Below the pieces are notes generated by a model, which was not told where the DNA came from, did no database searches, and saw nothing but the letters and a program-made list of their open reading frames with translations. This document shows positions 1 through 7,660 of a DNA stretch of 64,000 nucleotides, piece by piece; within the stretch, counting starts at the first letter, position 1, and each line of letters opens with the position of its first letter. The DNA lies in contig JANSWP010000005.1 of NCBI GenBank assembly GCA_024743405.1, positions 1 to 64,000 of the forward strand, given 5' to 3'. A program made the translations under genes and the position numbers. The stretch comes from Bacteroidota bacterium. GTDB lineage: Bacteria; Bacteroidota; Bacteroidia; Chitinophagales; Saprospiraceae.

Positions 1-433
1 AAAGCGTTGGTTCTTAGGAAGTAAAAATTTAGACGATACTATTAGTCAAAAAGTCTAGTGCTTGAGTCAACTACCTTTATTAACTTGACCAAATGAATTT
101 ACTTAGTTTCTTTCAAGTTATTTCTTGCGTTTTTGTGGTAAAAAAAACCATTAATACCATTCAGTATCAGGTGTCAGAAAATCCTCATACCTACCGCCTG
201 ACTCCTGACCCCTATGGTAGGTACTGGCTTTGCCAGGTTAGGAACGTGTAAAGAATAAGTTATCGACAACATGTTGGTTTTGAGTTTTGCCTAAGAGTCT
301 AATAGAGGTAGAATGGCTGTTGTAAGGTAACTTTATGAATAGTCATCAAATTCAATTAAAAAATGATAATTAGAAAGAAGTCCATTGCTTTATAAAAACT
401 ATGATTCGCAGATTTTTATACATAATAGGATAA
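1..433. other. Gene-free left edge with repeat fragments
   Basis: No convincing coding frame is visible. The stretch holds one copy of a repeat starting GTCAAAAAGTCT (about 44-102), which recurs at about 6705-6760. It also holds a copy of a second repeat (about 185-275), which recurs in the opposite orientation at about 19756-19935 and in part at 6376-6430. It reads like decayed accessory DNA. Confidence 0.5.
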
Positions 434-742
434 AATGAAATTTACACTCACTTACCAGACCGCTTAGAAGAGGCAAAAAGAAAGCTGGATGAAGGGTTTG
501 AGATGTCTCCTAACTCAGCTGATGTGCATATTTATTTGGGATTATGGTATTTGAAAAACAATCAAAAAGAGCAAGTATGGCAATACTTTGAACAAGGTTT
601 GGAAAAAGGGTTGGGTAATGAGGGATTGAACCTATCTGATTTGCAAGAGGATCCTAGTTTTGAAGCAATGCGAAAAGACCCTAAATGGAAGGAACTGATG
701 CAAAAGTATTTTCCTGATGAAAACAGAATAAAGAAACCATGA
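434..742 (+). pseudogene. Decayed TPR-protein fragment (C-terminal part)
   Basis: The frame is open from 434, just after an in-frame TAA, to the stop at 742. The first ATG is only at 503, yet the codons before it already read as a TPR-like helix (DRLEEAKRKLDEGFE). The part after the ATG continues with a TPR pattern (YLGLWYLKNNQKEQVWQYF) and a tail, DPSFEAMRKDPKWKELM. That tail resembles the end of the intact caspase-TPR protein at 1330-3228 (DLDNIRNTKRFVSLM). No signal peptide or caspase domain precedes it. I infer the 3' remnant of a paralog of that gene. A genuine small gene of 79 residues is possible but less likely. Confidence 0.5.
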
Positions 743-1053
743 GAACTCTACTGATTATTCTGAGATTACCTGTAGGTCTGAATGAAGGTGTTCAAGGCGT
801 AAATGTAAAAGTTGTTTATGGAATTAATTACTTGTATAGTTGTCAAAAGAAGCCTAAGATAAAACTAAATAAAGCATTGGAAATCGATGCTGATTATATG
901 AATACTTATTTCTATATTGCACAATCGTTTCTGAGAAGGAATCGATTAATTGAAGCTTGGAATCACCCACGACAGAGCTTCCAAAAACGTTGTATGGGGT
1001 TTGGTTATTTACAAATGCATCCAAATTTTGATAAGGGAGCAGGAGATAAATAA
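739..1053 (+). pseudogene. Second decayed TPR fragment, cut by a repeat element
   Basis: This frame overlaps the previous remnant by 4 bases. Only its second half looks like protein: KALEIDADYMNTYFYIAQSF is a TPR helix pair, followed by a tail GFGYLQMHPNFDKG that resembles the last segment of the neighbouring caspase-TPR protein. The first 40 residues have no recognisable pattern. The reading frame ends inside the left terminal repeat of the MITE-like element at 1034-1194, so its last residues come from the repeat. I infer a gene relic interrupted by the element rather than a working gene. Confidence 0.45.
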
Positions 1054-1194
1054 GGTACCCAAATTTTGCACAGCAATTTTTATTCAATCGAGGCAAAAAA
1101 CGCAGACACACTAATAGGTATGGTGAGTTTTTTTAACGAAAAATGAAGGAAAAAGAGCAAGTGAAATGGGTAGGTTATTTGTTTCCTACTTCCT
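1034..1194 (+). mobile_element. MITE-like element, copy A
   Basis: A 161-bp unit with imperfect terminal inverted repeats of about 27 bp: the left end begins AGGGAGCAGGAGATAAATAA and the right end finishes TTATTTGTTTCCTACTTCCT. The core carries GAGGCAAAAAACGCAGAC and the hairpin-like GGTATGG region. It encodes nothing. Nearly full-length relatives lie at 3239-3397 (inverted) and 53015-53177 (inverted), with partial copies elsewhere. No target-site duplication is clear. Confidence 0.65.
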
Positions 1195-1329
1195 AACTTC
1201 GAAAAGGAAATTAAATGACTTGAACCAAGGCAAAAGATCTTCCTAACCAAAAATAATTCAGCATAAAAGAATCATCGAAAAACGTAAGCTATCTTATTTT
1301 CATTAATACTCCGTAAAAAAATACTAATC

Positions 1330-3228
1330 ATGAAAAACAGTCTGTTGCTTTTTCTTTGTCTTTTTTTATGTGTTGCTTTATTGGCACAGACGAGAATAGG
1401 CGATGTCAAGGGTTCAAATACTTATGCGGTGATTATAGGGATTTCTGACTATCAGGATCCCGAGATAGCAGATTTGAAATATAGTGCACAAGATGCGCGC
1501 TCTTTTGCGGCGTTTTTGAAGTCAGAAGCAGGGGGGGAATTAGAAAATACCCAAATTCGTTTATTAACTAATGAGCAAGCGACCAGTGGAAAAATGAATT
1601 CTGCCTTACTCTGGCTTTTAGAAGTTGGAAACCCTGGCGACAAGGCTTTCGTTTATTTCGCAGGTTATGGAAATGGAGTAGAGCCTAATCCAGAAAGACC
1701 TTCCTTTTGGATGCCTTATGATGCACCTTCTTCTATTTTTATGGCTGGTGCATTTCCTTACCTAAGATTTAAGCGAGCACTTTCAAATTGGGCCAAAGTT
1801 CGAAATATAGATCTTCTAATATTAACAGATTCCTATTTGCTCGATGATATGAAAGAGCCTGTAAAAAAGGAGCTTATTAAATATGTCTCTAAAGATACTT
1901 CTTCTGTATATGAAATGTCGATTTCTGCTGATAATGTCCCTCACTTTACGACGTCAAGTTATATCAAACTAAATGAACGGGTGACCTATACTTCCTTACT
2001 TTTAGAAGGACTGATTGGGTTGGCAGATGAAGACAAAAATCACGAGATAAATCTTTTGGAGGCAGGCAATTATGTAAGTGCAAGAGTACCCTATCAGGTT
2101 ATCTCAAATGGGATGTTATATTTTTTGGCAAAGGAGGAAGATACTAATGTTGCTACTGTTCATCCTGACGTGATGAAAGATATGAAAAAGAAGAACCATT
2201 GGTTGCCTCCTATCGCTCGGTTGGAAGCAGATGGTTATGAAAACAGCCTTTTGGCTAAGGTCGATACCGCAACACGATATCTGTATCAAGATTTTATCGT
2301 CGCTATAGAATTGAATAATTTGCTTCATCCGCCAGGAAATTCTGCTAATGATTTATTGGCTCAAATCGAGCAATCAACAGATGTTTCTAAATTTAAAAAT
2401 GCGGTTCGGCGTAAATTAACCGCTGCGCTTCAAGATGAGACCCAACAGGCTATTAATGCCTATCTGAAAACGGACTCGAAAGAGTTGGCGCTTCGATGGG
2501 CCTATCGGGATCATTATAATCATTTTCCGGACTACCTTGCTCGTGCGGCTGAGTTGATTGGGGAAAGACATTATTTATATAAGGCATTAAAAGCGAAACA
2601 ATATTATTTTAAAGGCTTGACGATTCGTTTAGAAGCGGAAGCGCTATCCAAAAAGGAGATAGTCGACAAGAAAATGTTATATCAGAATGCTTTAGATATT
2701 CAACATTTGGCATTATCTTATGAAGATCAGGCCGCTTTTATCTATAATGAATTGGGGGTGATTCATTCTCAGTTAGAAAACTGGGATTCTTCTATCCTGT
2801 TTTTGAATCAAGCAACAGAATGGGCGCCTCGATGGAGTATCCCATGGTCTAATTTAAGCCTAGTCTATGGAAATGTTAATCAATATGACGAAGGAATACG
2901 GTGCGGATTGGAGGCGATTCGGGTAGAAACTAAAGATGTCAATGCCTATAATAATGTAGGAATTATTTATCTGAAGAAAAAAGAATACGGAATGGCTGAG
3001 CGTTATTTTAAACTAGGAATTGAAATGGAGCCTACCGCCTCTATATCCTATTATAATTTGGCTTGTAGTAAATCCTTGCGAGGGAACCGTCAATCGGCGT
3101 TAAAGTGGCTAGAAGAAGCCGTAGAAGTGGGTTATAATGACTTTGAAAATATGAGTACAGATAAGGATTTAGACAATATTCGCAATACAAAACGATTTGT
3201 AAGCCTGATGAGCTATGCTAGTAAATAG
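1330..3228 (+). CDS. Secreted caspase-like (pseudo-peptidase C14) protein with TPR repeats
   Basis: A signal peptide (about residues 1-20, ending LLAQ) is followed by a caspase-fold domain at about 30-260 (TYAVIIGISDY, then AQDARSFAAFL) and TPR repeats at about 420-600. In the caspase family the catalytic His lies in a GHG motif and the Cys in DACxSG. Here the first reads AGYGNG (Tyr113 in place of His) and the second reads ILTDSYLL with no Cys (Ser168 at that position in an ungapped alignment). The protein is therefore predicted to be proteolytically inactive and may act as a periplasmic binding or scaffold protein. The gene stands alone, bracketed by inverted MITE-like copies A and B, and lies next to relics of a similar TPR gene. 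The start at 1330 is fixed by the signal peptide. Confidence 0.8.
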   Translation: MKNSLLLFLCLFLCVALLAQTRIGDVKGSNTYAVIIGISDYQDPEIADLKYSAQDARSFAAFLKSEAGGELENTQIRLLTNEQATSGKMNSALLWLLEVGNPGDKAFVYFAGYGNGVEPNPERPSFWMPYDAPSSIFMAGAFPYLRFKRALSNWAKVRNIDLLILTDSYLLDDMKEPVKKELIKYVSKDTSSVYEMSISADNVPHFTTSSYIKLNERVTYTSLLLEGLIGLADEDKNHEINLLEAGNYVSARVPYQVISNGMLYFLAKEEDTNVATVHPDVMKDMKKKNHWLPPIARLEADGYENSLLAKVDTATRYLYQDFIVAIELNNLLHPPGNSANDLLAQIEQSTDVSKFKNAVRRKLTAALQDETQQAINAYLKTDSKELALRWAYRDHYNHFPDYLARAAELIGERHYLYKALKAKQYYFKGLTIRLEAEALSKKEIVDKKMLYQNALDIQHLALSYEDQAAFIYNELGVIHSQLENWDSSILFLNQATEWAPRWSIPWSNLSLVYGNVNQYDEGIRCGLEAIRVETKDVNAYNNVGIIYLKKKEYGMAERYFKLGIEMEPTASISYYNLACSKSLRGNRQSALKWLEEAVEVGYNDFENMSTDKDLDNIRNTKRFVSLMSYASK

Positions 3229-3238
3229 CTCTGAGGTT

Positions 3239-3397
3239 AGGGAGGAGTAAAAATATAGCCTACCCATATTACTTGCTCTTTTTTATTCATTCATCGTTAA
3301 AGCCTCGCTATACCTTTGGGTATGCCTACGTTTTTTGCCTCGACTGAATAAAATATAACTACGCAAAATTGGGTACCTTATTTTTTACCAACTCCCT
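3239..3397 (-). mobile_element. MITE-like element, copy B
   Basis: A 159-bp unit opposite in orientation to copy A. Its left end is AGGGAGGAGTAAAAATATAG and its right end finishes TTATTTTTTACCAACTCCCT. The core contains ATACCTTTGGGTAT followed by GTTTTTTGCCTCG. It starts 11 bases after the stop codon of the caspase-like gene. Together with copy A it forms an inverted pair around that gene. Confidence 0.65.
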
Positions 3398-3808
3398 TAA
3401 GTGCTTGGACAGAAATAACTCACACATATTATGACGGACTATTTCTTAACGGATTTTGTAATCCTTTTCCACTAAAAAAAATTAGATCTTCGTTTTATCC
3501 TCATTTCCCAATACAGGGTTTTCTCATAAAAATCCGTTTTAGCCATTTTCAAATTTTCGGACGGTTTTTGAACGGATTTAGTTTTAGGAGAAAACCCTGT
3601 ATTGATGTTTTTATTGGAAAGTGCCTCCTCATATTTTATTACACGTCCCATCACAGAATGCTATGGCGAATTATGGGATTTTCGTTGGATTAAAACCCTA
3701 TGGATTTTTCAAAAAGAAAAATAATATTAAAGATAGGGTAACCTTTTTTTAGTTAATCAAATATAGTAGGCGTATTCATAATTTGATTAACCTCTAAAAA
3801 AGATTGCC
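3398..3808. repeat. Non-coding stretch with two inverted repeats
   Basis: No credible gene is present; the 60-residue minus-strand frame at 3472-3654 lies over a palindrome. Positions 3398-3416 carry a 19-base word (TAAGTGCTTGGACAGAAAT) whose exact reverse complement recurs at 52015-52033. Positions 3511-3602 form a large imperfect inverted repeat with arms of about 28-32 bases (outer ATACAGGGTTTTCTC and its complement). Positions 3752-3762 and 3781-3791 form a perfect 11-base inverted repeat (GTTAATCAAAT) just before the next gene, either a leader hairpin or an operator. Confidence 0.55.
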
Positions 3809-4261
3809 ATGAAAACCTTAAAAAATAGTTTCTTCCTTTTGGCTTTTTTATTATTAAATACCATGATTTTTGCCCAAGAAGCACCTCAAAAAGTATTAGT
3901 TACAAAATTAAGTACACAACAAGCAGAAAAGGTAATATTAGACCTAGAAGATCGATTAGAGATCCAACACTGGGATAAGAATCACATTGCCATCTATGTG
4001 GAAGTGAATACGAATATTACCCATAGAAAGGTAGTAGATTTACTAGTAACAAACGGTAGATATGAGATAGATGGCTTTTTGAATGAAAAAAATAATTTGA
4101 TGGTCGTTGCGCCTAATTTAAGAAAATCAATCATTGTGAATAGTACTCCTTTAGAAGAGGAACTCACATTCAGATTATTTCTTCCAAAACACCAATATTT
4201 TGCATTAGCTGAGAGATTTCATCAAGATATTTTGGCAGTTACGAATATAAAAATAGAATAG
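3809..4261 (+). CDS. Secreted protein of unknown function, 150 aa
   Basis: I do not recognise the family with confidence. The protein begins with a clear signal peptide (MKTLKNSFFLLAFLLLNTMI, cleavage after FAQ) and then has alternating beta-strand-like segments (KVILDLEDRLEIQHW, HIAIYVEVNTNI, NLMVVAP, SIIVNS, ELTFRLFLP). The repeated short strands recall the DUF4097-type beta-helix fold of putative adhesins, but this is only a guess. It stands alone, with a perfect 11-base inverted repeat ending 17 bases before the ATG and a strong terminator at 4394-4423. It is presumably exported to the periplasm or beyond. Confidence 0.65.
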   Translation: MKTLKNSFFLLAFLLLNTMIFAQEAPQKVLVTKLSTQQAEKVILDLEDRLEIQHWDKNHIAIYVEVNTNITHRKVVDLLVTNGRYEIDGFLNEKNNLMVVAPNLRKSIIVNSTPLEEELTFRLFLPKHQYFALAERFHQDILAVTNIKIE

Positions 4262-4687
4262 GCGTAATCTTCGTCCATGAAAGCCTGTATGGATAGCGTT
4301 TGCCTAATAAACGGTGAATGTATCTATTCTCTAAACAAAACGAAATCAACTTTAAACATATCCGATTTTTCCTTACGAGAACAACCAATCCAGAATCAGG
4401 CAACCTCGTGTTGCCTGATTTTTAAAAGACGGTTTTTACAGTAAGGAGATGAGATAAAAATGGTCAATTTATTATATACACGGTCCTTGAAATACCAAAG
4501 CCCCACAAAATCATTCCGTATTCTCATAGTCTGGGTAGATTCTTCTCAAATCCTGGCAATTATAATTTTTGCCGGGATTTGAAGCTACCCCGATATTTTT
4601 TTTTACCTTTAATCCGTTCACAATGAGACTGCTGATTATAACTAAAACAACAGTAATCTTACGACAGACAGAAAATAATTAACAGAC
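4262..4687. other. Intergenic region with terminator and a second hairpin
   Basis: Besides the terminator listed separately, positions 4546-4559 and 4569-4582 form a 14-base near-perfect stem (TCAAATCCTGGCAA, one mismatch) with a 9-base AT loop, followed by a T-rich run at about 4596-4605. It may be a second terminator or the leader of the next gene. No coding frame is seen. Confidence 0.5.
4394..4423 (+). terminator. Rho-independent terminator
   Basis: A perfect 10-base stem (AATCAGGCAA with its complement TTGCCTGATT), a 7-base loop and a run of T. It lies 133 bases after the stop of the 150-residue secreted protein gene. Confidence 0.75.
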
Positions 4688-6244
4688 ATGAGAAAGACAA
4701 TTCAAATTACCTTTCATCTTTTGATGTGGCTTGCGATTCCTTCTATTTTTTCCCAAGATTTACACATTCATTATGATGCTAGCTCGGAAAAAATCCAATA
4801 CATTTTTGATGGGCAAGAAACTAGTGAACCTAGAGTGAAAAAGGGTAAAGTTATCTTCCTGCACATCGAAAATTACAATAATTACCTTTACGATGTTGAG
4901 GTAAAAGCTGATAACGAAGCCTTAGATGTCGTAAGTAGCAATCAGAGTGTGGCTAGCATCTTATCTCCTTCTTCCTTTTCTCCGATGGGACTATCTAGTT
5001 TCTTTGGAGGGTTTAACTCAGGAGCTGGAGATGGATTCGATAATCTGGATGATATAGACTTTGACGGGCCGGGATTTGGCGAAAAAGGAGAAGCTTGGCA
5101 ACAAGTGAGTATGTTGAAACAAAAATTTGACAAAGTGGCTCGGGAAATGGTTCAGACAGAAAATCAATTAAATAAAGTACAAAAAGGTATTCAGAAATAT
5201 AAGGAGGGTCAAGAGATCAAGCATATGGTCTTGGAAGAGGTTAATAAAATTAAATATAACCCTACTCTTACGACTGAACAAATCAAAAAACTAACTGAGG
5301 AATACTTGCAAAAAGGTTTGGAAGTTAGTTCAGTAGAAGAAGTTAGTTTGACAAAGCTAATTGATCAAAATAATCAGCAGGCACATCTTGTTGAAAAGAT
5401 GGATCAATTAGAAAAAGGGCATCGAAATTACAAACAGAAAGTCAAAGAAATAGGTGGAATTTCTGAATTGCTCGGAGGTTTTGGATTCGCGGATATTGAG
5501 TTTACAGAATTTCAAAAAACAGCTATGGATATTTACGAAAACTCCGTGGTCGTTGAGAAAAATGTAGCTGAAAATAAAGAGGAGTTAAAAAAACTTATCC
5601 AAACAGCCAAAAAGGGAGAATTGGAGATGTTGACTTCCATGCGATATGAATACGAGGCTATTTCAGTCAATGATTTTTCTCATACCTATAGAACTGAAGC
5701 AACCAATGATATTACCTCTCTAGAATTGGAGTTTACACTCAAAGATTCATTAGAGTATACGGGGGCAAAAAGATTGATTAGAGTTTCCCCGATAAAGGTA
5801 CCCGTGTTTGGAGGGTTGAAAATCAATACTAGTGTCGGTCTTAGTTTTGGGCAGTTTTTTGATAAGCCTCAATCTTATTTCTTGAGAGAAGATAAGATAC
5901 AAGCACAGAGTCAAGATAGTTTTTTACCTATGTTGACCTCCTTCTTCCATTTTTATTCTCAAGCACCGAAAAGTACGTCTCTAGGAGGAGCTTTAGGTAT
6001 TGGGTTTCCATTGAATGGAGCAGATGGATTTCAAACAATTACTTTCTTTTTAGGACCAAGTCTTATTTTTGGAAAAGGTCAACGAATTGTATTGACTGGA
6101 GGTATTATGGGAGGAAGAGTCGAAAGACTATCGCAAGGCTTTGAAGTAGGCGATAGCTTCACATCCGAAGCGGATATCGTACCAGTTCATCATCCTTATG
6201 AATTAGGTATATTTTTAGGGCTATCCTTTAATTTAGTCAAATAG
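4688..6244 (+). CDS. Secreted coiled-coil protein with beta-rich C-terminus, 518 aa
   Basis: The family is not recognised. A signal peptide (residues 1-22, ending IFSQ) precedes a short beta domain, a Ser/Gly/Asp-rich low-complexity stretch (about 95-130, with GGFNSGAGDGFDNLDD) and a long charged helical region of about 135-320 with heptad-like spacing (KQKFDKVAREMVQTENQLNK). The C-terminal 150 residues alternate Gly/Ser/Phe-rich strands (GLKINTSVGLSFGQFF, LGGALGIGFPL, FFLGPSLIFGKG, ELGIFLGLSFNL). They end in an aromatic-hydrophobic strand, as outer-membrane barrels of this phylum do. It may be a surface or outer-membrane protein with a periplasmic coiled coil. It is monocistronic, with a 21-bp perfect hairpin downstream. 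Confidence 0.7.
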   Translation: MRKTIQITFHLLMWLAIPSIFSQDLHIHYDASSEKIQYIFDGQETSEPRVKKGKVIFLHIENYNNYLYDVEVKADNEALDVVSSNQSVASILSPSSFSPMGLSSFFGGFNSGAGDGFDNLDDIDFDGPGFGEKGEAWQQVSMLKQKFDKVAREMVQTENQLNKVQKGIQKYKEGQEIKHMVLEEVNKIKYNPTLTTEQIKKLTEEYLQKGLEVSSVEEVSLTKLIDQNNQQAHLVEKMDQLEKGHRNYKQKVKEIGGISELLGGFGFADIEFTEFQKTAMDIYENSVVVEKNVAENKEELKKLIQTAKKGELEMLTSMRYEYEAISVNDFSHTYRTEATNDITSLELEFTLKDSLEYTGAKRLIRVSPIKVPVFGGLKINTSVGLSFGQFFDKPQSYFLREDKIQAQSQDSFLPMLTSFFHFYSQAPKSTSLGGALGIGFPLNGADGFQTITFFLGPSLIFGKGQRIVLTGGIMGGRVERLSQGFEVGDSFTSEADIVPVHHPYELGIFLGLSFNLVK

Positions 6245-6287
6245 AGATTTATAGGTAATTATTTAGCAATATAAATATATAGATTCA

Positions 6288-6332
6288 ATGAAGAGCCCGA
6301 GTTCTCAACTATTGAGAACTCGGGCTCTTCAT
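6288..6332. terminator. Perfect 21-bp inverted repeat, 3-base loop
   Basis: Both arms (6288-6308 and 6312-6332, containing AAGAGCCCGAGTTCTC and its complement) pair without mismatch around CTA. It lies 44 bases after the stop at 6244 and probably ends that transcript. No strong T-run follows, so a role as a protein site or RNA 3' stabiliser is also possible. Confidence 0.6.
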
Positions 6333-6629
6333 GTTTATAGCATTTATAATAGGCTCTTAAGCCAAGTTTAAAACTAACATGTTGTCGATAATTTTTTCTT
6401 TTCAGATAGCTGCTTTCGCCGCGAAAAATTCTTTTTCGGAGGCGAGTCCAACAAAAATTGCAAGCAATTTTGCTGTACTCGCCTCCTTTGTTTTCTCGTC
6501 CGTCCGGACGACTTTTTCTGGCGACAGCTATGAAAATCTAGATTCTAATCAGTTCAATGTTAGACCGAAATGAATTCATATGGTGTTCTGTCAAAGAAAT
6601 CAATGAAATCTTATACTGAAATTTTCACC

Positions 6630-6698
6630 TAATGCATAGGAGGATGTCACATCCGAACCAGTTAGATAAGGTCGGATGTGACATCCTCCTATGCATTA
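6630..6698. terminator. Perfect 26-bp inverted repeat, likely terminator of the minus-strand gene
   Basis: The arms are about 6630-6656 and 6671-6698 (AATGCATAGGAGGATGTCAC and its complement) with a loop of about 15 bases and no mismatches. It lies about 60 bases downstream of the minus-strand stop at 6760. The length and perfection are more than a terminator needs. Confidence 0.55.
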
Positions 6699-6759
6699 TT
6701 TTATAGTCAAAAAGTCTTGTACTTGAGTTAAGTATCTTTATTAACTTGGTCAAATGAAT

Positions 6760-7659
6760 TCAATTAGCTCCCTGATGTCTTTGTCGCCAAATAGGGCGAG
6801 TCAAGCAGGTTGGGCCGCCCCCACCTTTCACGCTAATTTCCATACCTTCATATTCTAAAACAGTACATTCCGCTTTTTGTAAAGCTGCTTTAGTTGTTGG
6901 ATTTCCTTTCACTAGCAAGCAAACTCTTGGTGCAATAGCCAATACATTACAGCCCATACTTTCAAATTCTTCCTCTGGTACTTCCACTAAATCGTACCCT
7001 CTGGAAATCAATTCGTTGCGAAAATTAACTGGCATTAAAGGGGAGTAAACGACTGCTAAATCCTTATCAATAGGGCTAAAAATGGACATCAAATGAAATA
7101 CGTCACTAGGCCCTTTGTAGTGTGGTAATTGGACTTGGATACAATTGACCCCAAGTGGAGTTAGCAGTTCTTGTAGTTGTCGAAAACCTTCATGATCACT
7201 ACGATACCCATGTCCAACTGCCAATGTTTTTTCATCCAACCAGGCCACGTCTCCTCCCTCTATTGATCCAGGTGCTTCTATTTTTCCTAAAATTTGGATT
7301 CCCTTTTTTTTAAAAGCAATTGCAGCTACTTCGGGTTCTTTTATTCGTTGAGCTTTGCCCATTTGGCACAATATCATGCCTTTATTTGTAGCGATAGAGG
7401 CATCTCGACAATACATAGAATCCATACCAACTTGTGCATTTTGCGGAAAATACTGAAGCTTGCTACCTACTGATTTCAATAAATTTTCAAATTGATGGTA
7501 TTCTTCAATTGCCTTGTTGATGTTGGGTTCATCTAGATAGTTTAGAGACGCCCATTGTTCTTTTATAGTCCTTTTATTCACAAAGGCATCCTTTACCTTT
7601 TTAATGAATATGGAATCAATTTTTCCATATTCTGAATGACATGTAAGCGTATTATTCAT
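6760..7659 (-). CDS. Dimethylarginine dimethylaminohydrolase / arginine deiminase-fold hydrolase
   Basis: Guanidino-modifying enzyme of the amidinotransferase/DDAH superfamily, which releases citrulline or a related product from an arginine derivative through a Cys thiouronium intermediate. The full catalytic set is visible: DSMYCRD at about 80-86, SIEGGD at 132-137, the His of SDVFHLMS at 189, and the catalytic Cys285 in GGGGPTCLTRP. The length (299 aa) fits DDAH-type members and is shorter than arginine deiminase ArcA (about 410). It lies 1 base downstream of an AdiC-like amino-acid transporter on the same strand, so uptake or exchange of an arginine-like substrate followed by hydrolysis is a reasonable reading. 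The exact substrate (methylarginine, arginine, agmatine) cannot be decided from sequence. Confidence 0.85.
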   Translation of the reverse strand: MNNTLTCHSEYGKIDSIFIKKVKDAFVNKRTIKEQWASLNYLDEPNINKAIEEYHQFENLLKSVGSKLQYFPQNAQVGMDSMYCRDASIATNKGMILCQMGKAQRIKEPEVAAIAFKKKGIQILGKIEAPGSIEGGDVAWLDEKTLAVGHGYRSDHEGFRQLQELLTPLGVNCIQVQLPHYKGPSDVFHLMSIFSPIDKDLAVVYSPLMPVNFRNELISRGYDLVEVPEEEFESMGCNVLAIAPRVCLLVKGNPTTKAALQKAECTVLEYEGMEISVKGGGGPTCLTRPIWRQRHQGAN

Positions 7660-7660
7660 A

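Larger units (their letters stand above)
6245..6759. other. Gene-free stretch with two long perfect hairpins and repeat copies
   Basis: No gene is supported; the 64-residue frame at 6379-6573 lies in repeat-like sequence. About 6376-6430 matches the reverse complement of about 19866-19928 (AACATNTTGTNGAT, then TTTTCTTTTCAG, then GCTTTCGCCGC). About 6705-6760 is the second copy of the repeat found at 44-102. The two hairpins are listed separately. Confidence 0.5.

Noticed and set aside
3472-3654. 60-aa minus-strand frame
   Set aside because: It coincides with the large palindrome at 3511-3602 and has no protein-like character.
6379-6573. 64-aa plus-strand frame with a hydrophobic start
   Set aside because: It lies in sequence shared with the repeat at 19866-19928, has no promoter or ribosome site, and its composition looks random.
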